DNA from: Halomonas elongata
GTDB lineage: Bacteria; Pseudomonadota; Gammaproteobacteria; Pseudomonadales; Halomonadaceae
NCBI RefSeq assembly: GCF_029081005.1
Contig: NZ_JAJQTQ010000007.1
Location: forward strand, 62,001 to 126,000
Length of the DNA stretch: 64,000 bases
Reading direction: 5' to 3'
Part shown: positions 39,773 through 49,564 of the stretch, piece by piece
Layout of the letters: the number at the start of each line of letters is the position of its first letter
Numbering within the stretch: position 1 is the first letter of the stretch
Made by a program: the position numbers and the translations under genes
Notes under the pieces: model-generated
Told to the model about the DNA's origin: nothing
What the model saw: only the letters and a program-made list of their open reading frames with translations
The model's database searches: none

Positions 39773-39827
39773 CCCCATCGCCCATGTGCCCCACCCGCAC
39801 TGGGCCCGAACGCGAAAGGAAGCGACC

Positions 39828-40448
39828 ATGCGACGCCATCATTCGATCCGGCTGACCTGCCTGGCCCTGGGACTGGTCCTGCTGGCCGGTTGTGCCAGCC
39901 GCTCCCCCGCACCGGACATGCAGCGTGCCTCCGGTCAATGGGAAGCACAGCAGGAACGCCTGGCCGAACTGCAGGACTGGGAGCTGCAGGGCAAGGCCGG
40001 CCTGCGCACTCCCGAGGACAGTACCAGCGCCAATCTCGACTGGCGGCAGACCCCCTACTATTTCCGCATCCTGCTCAGCGGTCCCTTCGGTAGCGGCCGG
40101 AGCGTGCTGGAGGGTCGCGAGGGCCGCGTCTCGCTGACCACCGGCGAAGGCCGGGCCGAGGCCGATAGCCCGACGGCCCTGATGGAGCAGGAACTGGGCT
40201 GGTCGCTGCCGGTCTCCGCCCTGACCGACTGGATTCGCGGCCTGCCCGCCGACCGCCCCCACCACCTGGAGAAGGACGAGCTGGGCTTCCCGACTCGCCT
40301 GGAGCAGGACGGCTGGCGAATCGAGTACCGCGACTGGACCCGCGTCGACGAACTATGGCTACCACGCCGGATGAAGCTGACGTATGACGACCTGACTGTC
40401 ACCCTGGTGGTGACACGCTGGCAGCCGGAGCTCGACGAGGATGACTGA
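39828..40448 (+). CDS. lolB: Outer membrane lipoprotein receptor LolB
   Basis: 206 aa; lipobox LLAGC with lipidated C22, then the LolB fold (WELQGKAGLRTPEDSTSANLDWRQ, YFRILLSGPFGSG, PDW/DWIRGLPA). It accepts lipoproteins from LolA and inserts them in the outer membrane. The ATG at 39828 has AAAGGAAG at 39815-39822; a frame back to 39786 lacks a signal. The last 8 bases overlap ispE. Confidence 0.92.
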   Translation: MRRHHSIRLTCLALGLVLLAGCASRSPAPDMQRASGQWEAQQERLAELQDWELQGKAGLRTPEDSTSANLDWRQTPYYFRILLSGPFGSGRSVLEGREGRVSLTTGEGRAEADSPTALMEQELGWSLPVSALTDWIRGLPADRPHHLEKDELGFPTRLEQDGWRIEYRDWTRVDELWLPRRMKLTYDDLTVTLVVTRWQPELDEDD

Positions 40449-41307
40449 CTCCGGTGTGCTGACGTTGCCGGCCCCCGCCAAGCTCAACCGGATGCTGCAC
40501 ATCATCGGACGGCGCGACGATGGCTATCACGCGCTGCAGACCCTGTTCCAGTTCCTCGGCCATGGCGACACCCTGACGCTCGCCCCTCGAGCCGACGGCG
40601 AGATTCGGCTCGATGCCGACCTGACGGGCGTATCCACCGATGACAACCTGATCCTGCGGGCCGCCCGGCGACTCAAGGAAGCCTCCGGGACACGAAGCGG
40701 CGCGCATATCACGCTGGACAAGCGCCTGCCGCTGGGCGGCGGACTCGGCGGCGGCAGCAGCGATGCCGCCACCACCCTGCTCGGGCTGAACCGCCTCTGG
40801 AGCCTCGGCTTGTCACTGGAACGCCTGGCCGCCCTTGGCCTCGAGCTCGGCGCCGACGTGCCGGTCTTCGTCAGAGGGCACGCCGCCTGGGGAGAAGGTA
40901 TCGGCGAGCACCTGACACCCGTCGAGCTCGATACCCCCTGGTTCGTGGTCGTCCACCCCGGGGTCGGCATCTCGACGCCGAGTATCTTCGGGGCCTCGGA
41001 ATTGACACGGGATACCCCCCCGATTACCATGGCGCGCGCACTTCAGGGGGGAGCGTCGAGCTGGCGCAACGACTGCGAACCAACGGTCAGGGCGCTGTAT
41101 CCCGAGGTCGCACGCGCACTCGACTGGCTGGGCGAACGAGCACCGTCAATGCTGACGGGCACGGGGGCCTGCATTTTCGCCCGACTGGAACGGGAAGAGG
41201 ATGCCGAGGCGCTGCTGGCCGAGATACCGGAGCGCTGGCATGCCTTCAAGGCACCAGGTCGGAATCGTTCTCCCCTCCATGATGCCTTGGATCGACGAGC
41301 GTCCTGA
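40441..41307 (+). CDS. ispE: 4-diphosphocytidyl-2-C-methyl-D-erythritol kinase
   Basis: 288-aa GHMP kinase of the MEP isoprenoid pathway. N-terminal PAPAKLNRMLHIIGRRDDGYH (about 11-30) and the ATP loop PLGGGLGGGSSDAA (97-110) are diagnostic, with LTGTGACIF near 238. Overlaps lolB by 8 bases. Followed by tRNA-Gln and prs, the usual gammaproteobacterial order. Confidence 0.95.
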   Translation: MTDSGVLTLPAPAKLNRMLHIIGRRDDGYHALQTLFQFLGHGDTLTLAPRADGEIRLDADLTGVSTDDNLILRAARRLKEASGTRSGAHITLDKRLPLGGGLGGGSSDAATTLLGLNRLWSLGLSLERLAALGLELGADVPVFVRGHAAWGEGIGEHLTPVELDTPWFVVVHPGVGISTPSIFGASELTRDTPPITMARALQGGASSWRNDCEPTVRALYPEVARALDWLGERAPSMLTGTGACIFARLEREEDAEALLAEIPERWHAFKAPGRNRSPLHDALDRRAS

Positions 41308-41344
41308 ACGACGACTCGCGGCGCGATCCGGTGCGGCAGGTCGC

Positions 41345-41419
<75 letters not shown>

Positions 41420-41482
41420 ATGCCCGCCTGGAGCGACACCGATCCGAACATTGAAGACCCAACACTGCAAAGGTGGCTGCGC

Positions 41483-42424
41483 GTGTCAAAATTGATGGTT
41501 TTCGCCGGGAACGCCAATCCCGAACTCGCCCAGAAGGTCGCCGAGAGCCTGGATAACCGATTGGGCCACGCCACGGTCGGGCAGTTCAGCGACGGCGAAG
41601 TCGCGGTCGAGATCAATGAGAACGTGCGCGGCAAGGATGTCTTCATCCTGCAGCCCACCTGCGCGCCGACCAATGACAACCTGATGGAATTGATCCTGAT
41701 GGTGGATGCCCTGCGTCGAGCATCCGCCTCCCGGGTCACCGCCGTGGTCCCCTATTTCGGCTACGCCCGTCAGGATCGTCGCGTCCGCTCCGCCCGGGTA
41801 CCGATCTCCGCCAAGCTCGTCGCCGACATGATGGTCAAGTCGGGGGTCGACCGCGTCATGACCATGGACCTGCATGCCGATCAGATCCAGGGCTTCTTCG
41901 ACGTCCCGGTGGACAACGTCTACGGCTCACCGATTCTGCTCGATGACATCGAGCGCCAGAATTACGACGACCTGGTGGTGGTCTCGCCCGATGTCGGCGG
42001 CGTGGTGCGTGCCCGCGCCATCGCCAAGCAGCTCAACGCCGACCTGGCGATCATCGACAAGCGCCGTCCCCAGGCTAACCAGGCCCAGGTGATGCACATC
42101 ATCGGCGAGATCCAGGACCGAACCTGCGTGGTGGTCGACGACATGATCGACACCGCCGGCACCCTGTGCAAGGCCGGCGAGGCCCTCAAGGATCATGGCG
42201 CGCGCCGCGTAGTGGCCTATGCCACCCACCCGATCCTTTCTGGCCCCGCCGTCGACAACATCACCGGCTCGGTACTCGACGAGGTCGTCGTCGCCGACAC
42301 CATTCCGTTGTCCGATCACGCGCGTCGCAGCGGCCGAATTCGCCAGCTCAGCGTGGCCGGCCTGATCGCCGAGGCGATCCGCCGGGTCAGCAACGAAGAA
42401 TCCGTCAGCGCGATGTTCCACTGA
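41483..42424 (+). CDS. prs: Ribose-phosphate pyrophosphokinase (PRPP synthetase)
   Basis: 313 aa with a GTG start at 41483, AAGGTGG at 41470-41476. The frame is open back to 41420, but the extra residues are not family-like and abut the tRNA. Motifs: [30 protein letters not shown] (about 34), the ATP loop [19 protein letters not shown] (about 128) and the PRPP loop [13 protein letters not shown] (about 217). Makes PRPP for nucleotides, histidine and tryptophan. Confidence 0.95.
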   Translation: MSKLMVFAGNANPELAQKVAESLDNRLGHATVGQFSDGEVAVEINENVRGKDVFILQPTCAPTNDNLMELILMVDALRRASASRVTAVVPYFGYARQDRRVRSARVPISAKLVADMMVKSGVDRVMTMDLHADQIQGFFDVPVDNVYGSPILLDDIERQNYDDLVVVSPDVGGVVRARAIAKQLNADLAIIDKRRPQANQAQVMHIIGEIQDRTCVVVDDMIDTAGTLCKAGEALKDHGARRVVAYATHPILSGPAVDNITGSVLDEVVVADTIPLSDHARRSGRIRQLSVAGLIAEAIRRVSNEESVSAMFH

Positions 42425-42558
42425 GGCCACGACAGTGTCGTCGGCCGTCGTGAGAACATCGCGCGGATAACGTGCTCCGGCCCGCCGGAGCGAATGGAAC
42501 CATCGTCGTCTGGTCGCGGGCGACGATGGCTTCCTTACTTCAAGCAAGAGGCAATACC

Positions 42559-43212
42559 ATGTCCGATTACATTCTCACAGCCAGTGTTCGTGACGACCTG
42601 GGGAAAGGTGCGAGCCGCCGCCTGCGTCGTGCGAACGAGCAAGTGCCGGCCATCATCTATGGTGGCGAGCAGGCCCCCCAGCCGATCGCCGTCGACAAGA
42701 CCGCCTTCTACAAGGCGCTCGAGGAAGAAGCCTTCTTCTCCTCCGTGATCAGCCTGCAAGTGGACGGCAAGGCTCAGCAGGTCGTGGTGCGTGATCTCCA
42801 GCGTCACCCCTACAAGCCCCTGGTGACCCACGCCGACTTCATGCGCATCGACGCCACCCATGAGATCACCATGCGCGTGCCGCTGCACGTAGTGAACGCC
42901 GAGACCGCCACGAGCATCAAGGACGAGGGCGGCGAGCTCCACGTCCTGTCCAACGAGGTCGAAGTCAGCTGCCTGCCGAAGGACCTGCCTGATTACCTGG
43001 AAATCGACATCGCCGATGTCGCCCTGGGTTCCACCCTGCACCTGTCCGACCTGAGCCTGCCGGCCGGCGTGACCCTGGTCGCGCTGACCCATGGCGAAGA
43101 TCATGACAATGCCGTACTGAGCATTACCCAGGCCAAGGTTCGCGGCGGCGACGACGATGCCGAAGCCGGCGACGCTGCCGAGGGCGAAGAAGACGAGGGC
43201 AGCGCCGAGTAA
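42559..43212 (+). CDS. rplY: 50S ribosomal protein L25/general stress protein Ctc
   Basis: 217-aa CTC-type L25 with the 5S rRNA-binding N-terminal domain (about 5-92: [38 protein letters not shown]) and the additional TL5-like C-terminal domain (about 98-190), ending in an acidic tail of D/E/A residues. AAGAGG at 42546-42551 marks the start. In the common prs-rplY-pth order. Confidence 0.94.
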   Translation: MSDYILTASVRDDLGKGASRRLRRANEQVPAIIYGGEQAPQPIAVDKTAFYKALEEEAFFSSVISLQVDGKAQQVVVRDLQRHPYKPLVTHADFMRIDATHEITMRVPLHVVNAETATSIKDEGGELHVLSNEVEVSCLPKDLPDYLEIDIADVALGSTLHLSDLSLPAGVTLVALTHGEDHDNAVLSITQAKVRGGDDDAEAGDAAEGEEDEGSAE

Positions 43213-43228
43213 TTCGGAGCCGCTGCCA

Positions 43229-43254
43229 GGGCCGCGCGTTGACGCGGCCCTTTC
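43229..43254 (+). terminator. Rho-independent terminator after rplY
   Basis: GGGCCGCG (43229-43236) / CGCGGCCC (43243-43250), 6-base loop, then TTTCG. Confidence 0.7.
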
Positions 43255-43260
43255 GTCACG

Positions 43261-43289
43261 ATCAAGCGCTCCGGCGCTTGATTTTTTTT
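43261..43289 (+). terminator. Second strong terminator between rplY and pth
   Basis: ATCAAGCGC (43261-43269) / GCGCTTGAT (43274-43282) with a 4-base loop and a tract of eight T (43282-43289). It ends just 32 bases before the pth start, so pth must be transcribed by read-through or from a promoter within or very near this element. Confidence 0.9.
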
Positions 43290-43320
43290 GCAGCCCACCG
43301 ATTTTTTGGAGGCAGCGAAG

Positions 43321-43911
43321 ATGAGTCGGGTCAAAGCCATCATCGGACTGGCCAATCCTGGGGCCGAATACGAAGCCACCCGCCACAACGCCGGCGCCTG
43401 GCTGATCGACGCCCTGGTTCGCGACGCCGGCGACACCCTGCGCCCGGAGAAGAAATTCCTCGGACGTTATGCACGTATCCGCCTGGACGGCCAGGACCTG
43501 CACCTGCTCGAGCCCACCACCTTCATGAACCGCAGCGGTGGCGCAGTGGCAGCCCTGAGCCAGTTCTTCAAGCTGACGCCCGACGAACTGCTGGTCGCCC
43601 ACGACGAGCTGGACCTGCCCCCCGGCACTGCCCGCTACAAGACCGGCGGCGGTCACGGCGGTCACAACGGACTGCGAGACATCGTCCGGGCACTGGGCAA
43701 CGACAAGGGCTTCCATCGGCTACGCATGGGCATCGGCCACCCCGGCGACGCACGCCAGGTGACCCACTACGTCCTGGGACGCCCCGGCAAGGCAGAGCGC
43801 ACCGCCATCGACGCCGCCATCGACGAATGCCTGGCCACCCTGCCCCAGGCCATCGCCGGCGACTGGACGAGCGCCATGCAACGGCTGCACAGCTTTTCAG
43901 CCTCCGGCTGA
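43321..43911 (+). CDS. pth: Peptidyl-tRNA hydrolase
   Basis: 196 aa. Active-site His in [12 protein letters not shown] (about 20-24), substrate-binding Asn in [10 protein letters not shown] and HDELDLPPG, plus [13 protein letters not shown] near 109. Recycles stalled peptidyl-tRNA. The ATG at 43321 has TGGAGG upstream; a longer frame from 43288 starts within the terminator. The stop codon lies inside a perfect hairpin. Confidence 0.95.
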   Translation: MSRVKAIIGLANPGAEYEATRHNAGAWLIDALVRDAGDTLRPEKKFLGRYARIRLDGQDLHLLEPTTFMNRSGGAVAALSQFFKLTPDELLVAHDELDLPPGTARYKTGGGHGGHNGLRDIVRALGNDKGFHRLRMGIGHPGDARQVTHYVLGRPGKAERTAIDAAIDECLATLPQAIAGDWTSAMQRLHSFSASG

Positions 43912-43916
43912 AAAGC
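43892..43916. other. Hairpin spanning the pth stop codon
   Basis: GCTTTTCAGCC (43892-43902) pairs perfectly with GGCTGAAAAGC (43906-43916) around a 3-base loop; the TGA stop (43909-43911) is inside the right arm. No T-tract follows; the tandem repeat array begins 2 bases later. Confidence 0.7.
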
Positions 43917-43917
43917 C

Positions 43918-44008
43918 AGCTCGAAGCTCGGAGCTCGGAGCTCGGAGCTCGGAGCTCGAAGCTCGAAGCTCGAAGCTCGAAGCTCGAAGCTCGAAGCTCG
44001 AAGCTCGA
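43918..44008. repeat. 7-bp tandem repeat array, 13 units
   Basis: Thirteen units of AGCTCGR without interruption: one AGCTCGA, four AGCTCGG, then eight AGCTCGA. It fills much of the pth-ychF gap. The unit includes the self-complementary AGCT. Not CRISPR: no spacers. Confidence 0.95.
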
Positions 44009-44126
44009 AAGCAGACTCTGGTGTTCACGGGGCTTCTTCAAGCTTCAGGCTTATGGCTCGCGCCGAAGGCGTCCCGTAGAATACCGGCCAATCATCCTTT
44101 TCGAACTTTCTTTCCAGGACGCTCCC

Positions 44127-45218
44127 ATGGGTTTCAACTGCGGTATCGTCGGCCTGCCCAACGTCGGCAAATCGACTCTATTCAATGCCTTGACCAAGTC
44201 GGGCATCGACGCCGAGAACTTTCCCTTCTGCACCATCGAACCCAACGTCGGCATCGTGCCGATGCCGGACCCGCGGCTCGACAAGCTGGCGAGCATGGTG
44301 AAGCCCGAGAAGGTGATCCCGACCACCATGGAGTTCGTCGATATCGCGGGCCTGGTGGCGGGCGCCTCCAAGGGCGAGGGCCTCGGCAACCAGTTCCTGG
44401 CCAATATCCGCGAGACCCAGGCCATCGCCCATGTCGTGCGTTGCTTCGACAACGACAACGTCATTCACGTGGCCAACCAGGTCGACCCGCGAGCCGATAT
44501 CGAGACCATCAACCTCGAACTCGCCCTGGCCGACCTGGACACCGTCGAGCGCGCCATCCAGCGTCTGGCTCGTGTGGTGAAGGGCGGCGACAAGGAGGCC
44601 ATCGCCACCAAGGCGCTTCTCGACCGCATCCAGCCGCACCTGGCCGAGGGCCAGCCACTGCGCAGCTTCGGCCTGGACGACGACGAGAAGCGCCAGCTCA
44701 AGAGCTTCGGCCTGCTGACACTCAAGCCCACCATGTACATCGCCAACGTCAACGAGGACGGCTTCGAGGCCAACCCCTACCTCGACATCGTCAATGAGAT
44801 CGCTGCCGAGGAAGGGGCCGTGGTCGTGCCGGTGTGCAACCAGATCGAGGCTGAGATCGCCGAACTCGACGATGAGGAGCGCGCCATGTTCCTCGACGAG
44901 ATGGGCATGGAAGAACCGGGACTGGATCGCGTGATTCGTGCCGGCTACGCACTGCTCGGCCTGCAGACCTATTTCACCGCTGGCGTGAAGGAAGTCCGGG
45001 CATGGACCGTCAAGGTCGGGGCCACCGCCCCCGAAGCCGCCGGTGTGATCCACACCGACTTCCAGAAAGGCTTCATTCGCGCCGAGGTCGTCGCCTACGA
45101 CGACTTCGTGGCCCTGGGCGGCGAACAAGGCGCCAAGGATGCCGGCAAGTGGCGCCTCGAAGGCAAGGATTATATCGTCGCCGACGGCGACGTCGTGCAC
45201 TTCAGGTTCAACGTTTAA
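44127..45218 (+). CDS. ychF: Ribosome-associated ATPase YchF (Obg-like)
   Basis: 363-aa OLA1/YchF family P-loop protein that binds ATP. G1 loop GLPNVGKST (about 9-17), G3 VDIAGLV (about 68-74), a coiled-coil insertion (about 135-200) and a C-terminal TGS domain (about 280-363, [28 protein letters not shown]). The ATG at 44127 gives the usual length; the open frame upstream passes through the repeat array and is not coding. Normal partner of pth. Confidence 0.95.
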   Translation: MGFNCGIVGLPNVGKSTLFNALTKSGIDAENFPFCTIEPNVGIVPMPDPRLDKLASMVKPEKVIPTTMEFVDIAGLVAGASKGEGLGNQFLANIRETQAIAHVVRCFDNDNVIHVANQVDPRADIETINLELALADLDTVERAIQRLARVVKGGDKEAIATKALLDRIQPHLAEGQPLRSFGLDDDEKRQLKSFGLLTLKPTMYIANVNEDGFEANPYLDIVNEIAAEEGAVVVPVCNQIEAEIAELDDEERAMFLDEMGMEEPGLDRVIRAGYALLGLQTYFTAGVKEVRAWTVKVGATAPEAAGVIHTDFQKGFIRAEVVAYDDFVALGGEQGAKDAGKWRLEGKDYIVADGDVVHFRFNV

Positions 45219-45274
45219 GGATGTAACGGCTTGACGTGGCGGGGGGGTTATCCGTATCATTCGCCCCCGTTGTC

Positions 45275-45351
45275 GGCTACGTAGCTCAGCTGGTTAGAGC
45301 ACATCACTCATAATGATGGGGTCCCCTGTTCGAATCAGGGCGTAGCCACCA
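45275..45351 (+). tRNA. tRNA-Met (CAT), elongator
   Basis: 77 nt with CCA. Acceptor GGCTACG / CGTAGCC, anticodon CAT at 45309-45311 in loop CTCATAA, T-arm TGTTCGAATCA. Identical, base for base, to the minus-strand copy at 55651-55727. Confidence 0.97.
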
Positions 45352-45360
45352 GATACCGAA

Positions 45361-45392
45361 AAGCCCGCCTGATTCGCCAGGCGGGCTTTTTT
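45361..45392 (+). terminator. Rho-independent terminator after tRNA-Met
   Basis: AAGCCCGCCTG (45361-45371) / CAGGCGGGCTT (45378-45388) followed by TTTTGG; strong and typical. May also serve ychF read-through. Confidence 0.88.
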
Positions 45393-45513
45393 GGCTTCGG
45401 ATCTGCCACGAGCCGGATTGCCGCTTTTCTCTCGACAGCCCCCTCTTCCAGCTTCCAGCCCGAACGACGTTCGGGCGCTCTTTCTTCTTCCAGCGGCGCA
45501 GCCGCGCTCTTGT

Positions 45514-46809
45514 CTAAAGCCCTTCACGCTCGACAAAGGCGGTGAGCACCCGGGTCAGATACTCCACATCCCGCGCCCCGGATGTCTCGCGGATCGAGTG
45601 CATGGCCCACTGAGGCACCCCCACGTCCAGGGTCGGCACGCCCAGCTCGGTGGCAGTGATCGGCCCGATGGTACTACCGCACCCCATGTCGGCTCGGGTG
45701 ACGAAGGTCTGCACCGGCACGTCGACCTGACGACACAGCTCGCGGAACAGCGCCGAAGTGGCACTGTTGGTGGCATAGCGCTGGTTGGCGTTGACCTTGA
45801 TCACCGGCCCCCCGTTGAGCGCCGGTCCATGGGCCGCGTCATGCTTGTCGCGGAAGTTGGGGTGCAGGGCATGCGCATTGTCGCAGGAGATCATCCGCGA
45901 GGACTGCACCAGGCGAATAACGCCCTCCTCCGTGCCGTCGCCCAGCTGGGCGTTGACCCGCCGCAGCACATCGCCGAGGAAAGGCCCCTGAGCACCGCAG
46001 GCACTGGCGCTGCCGACCTCCTCGTGATCGTTGGCCACCAGCACCGCGCCCTGACGACCATCGCTTTCCAGCATGGCTTCGAGTCCGATGAAGCAGGACA
46101 ACAGGTTGTCGAGACGGGCGCTGGCGATCAATTCCCCTTCGACGCCCACCCGGGACGGTGGCTGAACGTCATACAGGGCCAGCTCGAAGTCGATGACCTC
46201 GACGCCCTCGAGATCATGCTGCTCGGCCAGCCAGCCGCGCAGCAGCCGGTCGAGATCGGCATTCTCGCCCCCCTGCAGAAACACTGGCGGCATCTCGGTC
46301 TGGGCATTCATCGCCCTGCCGTTGTTGGCTTCACGATCGAGATGAATCGCCAGGCTGGGGACGATCGCCAGGGGACGGTCGACATTGAGCAGCACTCCCT
46401 CGAGGCGGCCATCGGCATGGCGCACATGCACGCGCCCGGCCAGGCCCAGATCCCGATCGAACCAGGGGGCGAGCAAGGCGCCACCATAGACCTCGACACC
46501 CAGTTGCAGCCAGCCGGCCGATGTCTGTGGCGCATGCGGCTTGAGGCGCAATCCCGGACTATCGGTATGAGCGCCGATCATGCGCAGGGCATCGAGCGGC
46601 TCGGACGGCAGTTGAAGCGCGATGATCGAGGAATCGTTGCGGGTCACGTAGACACGCTCGCCGGGCGACAGTCGCCAGGCCTCGGTCTCCTCGAGGCGAC
46701 GAAAACCTTCGGCCTCCAGCCGCTCGGCCATGTTGGCGGTAGCGTGCCATGGGGTCGGAGAACGACGCAGAAAGTCGAGCAAACGCTCGAGACGGGCATC
46801 CTGGAGCAT
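45514..46809 (-). CDS. apeB: M18-family aminopeptidase
   Basis: 431-aa dodecameric-type zinc aminopeptidase of the aspartyl/ApeB class. Metal ligands are seen in MIGAHTDSPGL (about 77-87), the DHEEVGS segment (about 259-265) and the C-terminal WAMHSIRE (about 400). The ATG at 46809 has AGAGG ahead; the frame extends further upstream but without family similarity. Cytoplasmic peptide degradation. Divergent from prc. Confidence 0.92.
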   Translation of the reverse strand: MLQDARLERLLDFLRRSPTPWHATANMAERLEAEGFRRLEETEAWRLSPGERVYVTRNDSSIIALQLPSEPLDALRMIGAHTDSPGLRLKPHAPQTSAGWLQLGVEVYGGALLAPWFDRDLGLAGRVHVRHADGRLEGVLLNVDRPLAIVPSLAIHLDREANNGRAMNAQTEMPPVFLQGGENADLDRLLRGWLAEQHDLEGVEVIDFELALYDVQPPSRVGVEGELIASARLDNLLSCFIGLEAMLESDGRQGAVLVANDHEEVGSASACGAQGPFLGDVLRRVNAQLGDGTEEGVIRLVQSSRMISCDNAHALHPNFRDKHDAAHGPALNGGPVIKVNANQRYATNSATSALFRELCRQVDVPVQTFVTRADMGCGSTIGPITATELGVPTLDVGVPQWAMHSIRETSGARDVEYLTRVLTAFVEREGL

Positions 46810-46948
46810 GAGGTCCTCTAGTGATGAAACATGAAGGGGTCTTGGCATGTCGCCGGAACTGCTACAATGCTCGCTCGGTATGGAAACTCGAACGCCGAAT
46901 CGCAGTCTGGACGAATAGAGTGTACATGAATCAGGGAGTGCTTCATTG

Positions 46949-49108
46949 ATGAGCCTGCTTGCTACTCTGGGGCGTACGGCGACCCTGGCCCTGCTGCTGG
47001 TTGCCGGCCCGGCACTGGCCGATATCATCCCCAGTGACGCCCAGCGTCAAACGGCCGAGGAAATCGCCGACTCCCTGCTCAATGGCCACTACTCGGAGAT
47101 CAACCTCGACGACGACTGGTCCAAGCGTGCCTTCCAGCACTACCTGGATGTGCTCGACGGTCAACGCGCCTACCTGCTGCGCAGCGACATCGACGATTTC
47201 GACGACATGCGCACCCGGCTCGACGAGGCCGTCCTGGATGGCGAACTGGCACGCCCCTTCGCCCTTTACCAGCGCTACCAGCAACGCGTCGAGGACCGCC
47301 TCGAATGGCTGCTGGCCCGGCTCGACGAAGGCCTCGATTTCACCTTCGACGGCAACCAGCGCATGACACTGGACCGTGCCGACACCCCCTGGCCCACCGA
47401 CGAGGCACAGCTCGACACATTGTGGACCAAGCGCCTCAAGAACGCTGCCCTGCAGTTGTCGATCAGCCGACAGGAAGCCGAGAGCCAGGACGCCGACACC
47501 TCGGAGGACGACACGTCTTCCACCGAGGAGGAAGCATCCCCCCGGGATGAGGATGTCGTCGAGGAGAAGGAGAAAACGGTCGAGGAAACCCTGCGCCAAC
47601 GCTACGAAGGGCAGCTCAACCGCTTGCGCCAGACCAATGCCGAGGATGTCTTCGATCTCTTCATGACCGCGGTGACGGATACCATCGATCCGCACACCGA
47701 CTACATGTCCCCCCGCGAGAGCGAGGACTTCGACATCCAGATGAAGCTCTCCCTGGAAGGCATCGGCGCCCTGCTCCAGGCGGATGGCGAATACGTCAAG
47801 GTGTCCAGCCTGGTTGCCGGCGGCCCCGCCGAGAAGGCCGGCGCACTCAAGCCAGCCGACCGCATCATCGGCGTCGGCCAGGAAGACGAGGAGATCGTCA
47901 ACGTGGTCGGCATGCGCCTCGACGAGGTGGTCGACATGATCCGCGGCCCCAAGGGCTCGGTGGTTCGCCTCGAGATCGTGCCTGGCCAGGCCATGGACAT
48001 GACCCGTTCCAAGGTCATCGAGATCACTCGCGACACCGTCAAGCTGGAAGACCAGGCCGCCCGGAGCGAGGTGATCGAGATTCAGCGCGACGATGGCACA
48101 CATCGCGTCGGCATGATCGAAGTACCGGCCTTCTACGTCGATTTCGATGCCTGGCAGGCCGGCGAAGAGGACTATCGCAGTACCACTCGCGACGTCGCCA
48201 AGGAAATCAAGAAATTACGCAAGAAAAACATCGAAGGCATCGTTCTCGACCTGCGCAACAATGGCGGCGGCGCCTTGCAGGAGGCCAATTCGATGCTCGG
48301 GCTGTTCATCGACCGCGGCCCCACCGTCCAGGTCCGCGACGCCCGCGGTCGCATCAATCTCTACGGCGATACCGACAGTGGCACCCTCTATGACGGTCCC
48401 CTGATCGTACTGGTCAACCGCCTCTCGGCCTCGGCCTCGGAGATCTTCGCCGGTGCCATTCAGGATTACGGGCGCGGCCTGGTGGTCGGCAGCAACACCT
48501 TCGGCAAGGGGACCGTACAGACCCTCAACGAGCTGGATCTCGGTCAGGTCAAGCTGACCCGGGCCAAGTTCTATCGTATTTCCGGCGACAGCACCCAGAA
48601 TCGCGGTGTCGCACCGGATATCTCGTTCCCCAGTCTGGTGGACCCGGAAACCATCGGCGAGAGCAGCCTCGACAATGCCCTCGGCTGGGACAGCGTGCGC
48701 AAGGTGCAATACCGTCAGTATGGTGATCCTCGTCGCTACCTGGAGACCCTGCGCGAACGTCATCGCCAACGCGCCGACGACCACCCCAACTTCCATTACC
48801 TGGAACGCCGCGCGGCCCTCTCCGAGCGTCTTCGCGAGCAAAACACCAGCGTCAGCCTCAACCGCGAGCAGCGACGCCGCGAAACCCAGGCGCGTGAGGA
48901 CGAACAACTGGCCCTCGAGAACGAGCGGCGCGACGCCCTCGGCCTGGAACCCCTGGAAAGCTGGATAGACAGCCGAGATCAGGACGAGGAAGACGAACCA
49001 CAGCCTCTGGATCGAGCGCCACTGACAGAAGCGGCAGAGATCCTGCTCGATTTCTCCCGACTCGAAAGCGGCATACAGTTCGCCGAGCACGTCGACCGGA
49101 ACGAGTAG
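46949..49108 (+). CDS. prc: Carboxy-terminal processing periplasmic protease Prc/Tsp
   Basis: 719 aa. Signal peptide 1-25 (TLALLLVAGPALA), a Tsp N-terminal helical domain, an acidic insertion (about 175-205, rich in E/D/S), a PDZ domain (about 250-335), and the S41 core with catalytic S495 in RLSASASEI and K520 in TFGKGTVQ. The Tsp C-terminal domain is basic/acidic helical. It degrades misfolded periplasmic proteins and trims lipoproteins and PBPs. ATG 46949 chosen over an adjacent TTG. It is the last core gene before the tRNA-Asn island. Confidence 0.94.
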   Translation: MSLLATLGRTATLALLLVAGPALADIIPSDAQRQTAEEIADSLLNGHYSEINLDDDWSKRAFQHYLDVLDGQRAYLLRSDIDDFDDMRTRLDEAVLDGELARPFALYQRYQQRVEDRLEWLLARLDEGLDFTFDGNQRMTLDRADTPWPTDEAQLDTLWTKRLKNAALQLSISRQEAESQDADTSEDDTSSTEEEASPRDEDVVEEKEKTVEETLRQRYEGQLNRLRQTNAEDVFDLFMTAVTDTIDPHTDYMSPRESEDFDIQMKLSLEGIGALLQADGEYVKVSSLVAGGPAEKAGALKPADRIIGVGQEDEEIVNVVGMRLDEVVDMIRGPKGSVVRLEIVPGQAMDMTRSKVIEITRDTVKLEDQAARSEVIEIQRDDGTHRVGMIEVPAFYVDFDAWQAGEEDYRSTTRDVAKEIKKLRKKNIEGIVLDLRNNGGGALQEANSMLGLFIDRGPTVQVRDARGRINLYGDTDSGTLYDGPLIVLVNRLSASASEIFAGAIQDYGRGLVVGSNTFGKGTVQTLNELDLGQVKLTRAKFYRISGDSTQNRGVAPDISFPSLVDPETIGESSLDNALGWDSVRKVQYRQYGDPRRYLETLRERHRQRADDHPNFHYLERRAALSERLREQNTSVSLNREQRRRETQAREDEQLALENERRDALGLEPLESWIDSRDQDEEDEPQPLDRAPLTEAAEILLDFSRLESGIQFAEHVDRNE

Positions 49109-49317
49109 ACCGACACCTCAAGGCACCACGACACGACGCCGGGTCATCGACCCGGCGTCTTGCCTTCTGGCGCTCCACCACGCCCCAGCCTCTTTCGCAT
49201 CATTGCGCGACGGCTCACGACAGGCGAGTTCGCGGCGTGGCAGAAAGCGCCGTGCAAGACGATGTCGGCCGTCGAGGGGTGACGATGGTTCGCCAAATGG
49301 AAAGCGGGACAACGACA

Positions 49318-49365
49318 TGGCTCCCCGAGCAGGACTCGAACCTGCGACCCAGTGATTAACAGTCA
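49318..49365 (-). repeat. att-like partial tRNA-Asn (3' 48 nt)
   Basis: Exact copy of the 3' end of tRNA-Asn (through CCA) from the anticodon region onward; the 5' half is missing and replaced by DUF2726-like sequence. It matches the nearest tRNA-Asn (55189) rather than the other two, which differ by one base here (CCCAGTG versus CCCAATG). Confidence 0.9.
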
Positions 49366-49564
49366 TCAGCAGCGCGATCGACGCCGGCGGGATGCTTTCG
49401 TGGACCGCGCCTTTGCCGCCGCCGGGCTCCCTCTGCTGCGTATAGCTACCCAGCGACGCTATGACGTGGCGCAGCTGCAACAGCAGTTGGCCGGACATCT
49501 GCCACTGCCCCCGTCGTCCGGTACTGCCGCGTCTCCGTCTCCAGCTCAGGAGTTATCCTCCTGA
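49366..49564 (+). pseudogene. DUF2726 protein, C-terminal fragment
   Basis: About 65 codons reading QQRDRRRRDAFVDRAFAAAG then LPLLRIATQRRYDVAQLQQQ, the end of a DUF2726 nuclease-like domain. The 5' part of the gene is lost at the tRNA repeat. DUF2726 genes are common on integrative conjugative elements. No start codon of its own. Confidence 0.65.

Noticed and set aside
43918..44008. CRISPR array
   Set aside because: Units are 7 bp and directly adjacent with no spacers, and no cas genes are near.
43239..44126. N-terminal extension of YchF through the tandem repeats
   Set aside because: The extension encodes repeated [14 protein letters not shown] peptides from the DNA repeat and overlaps pth; YchF is full length from 44127.
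46842..46868. Promoter TTGGCA-N15-TACAAT before prc
   Set aside because: The spacing is short for sigma-70 and the region is shared by divergent genes; not strong enough to list as a feature.
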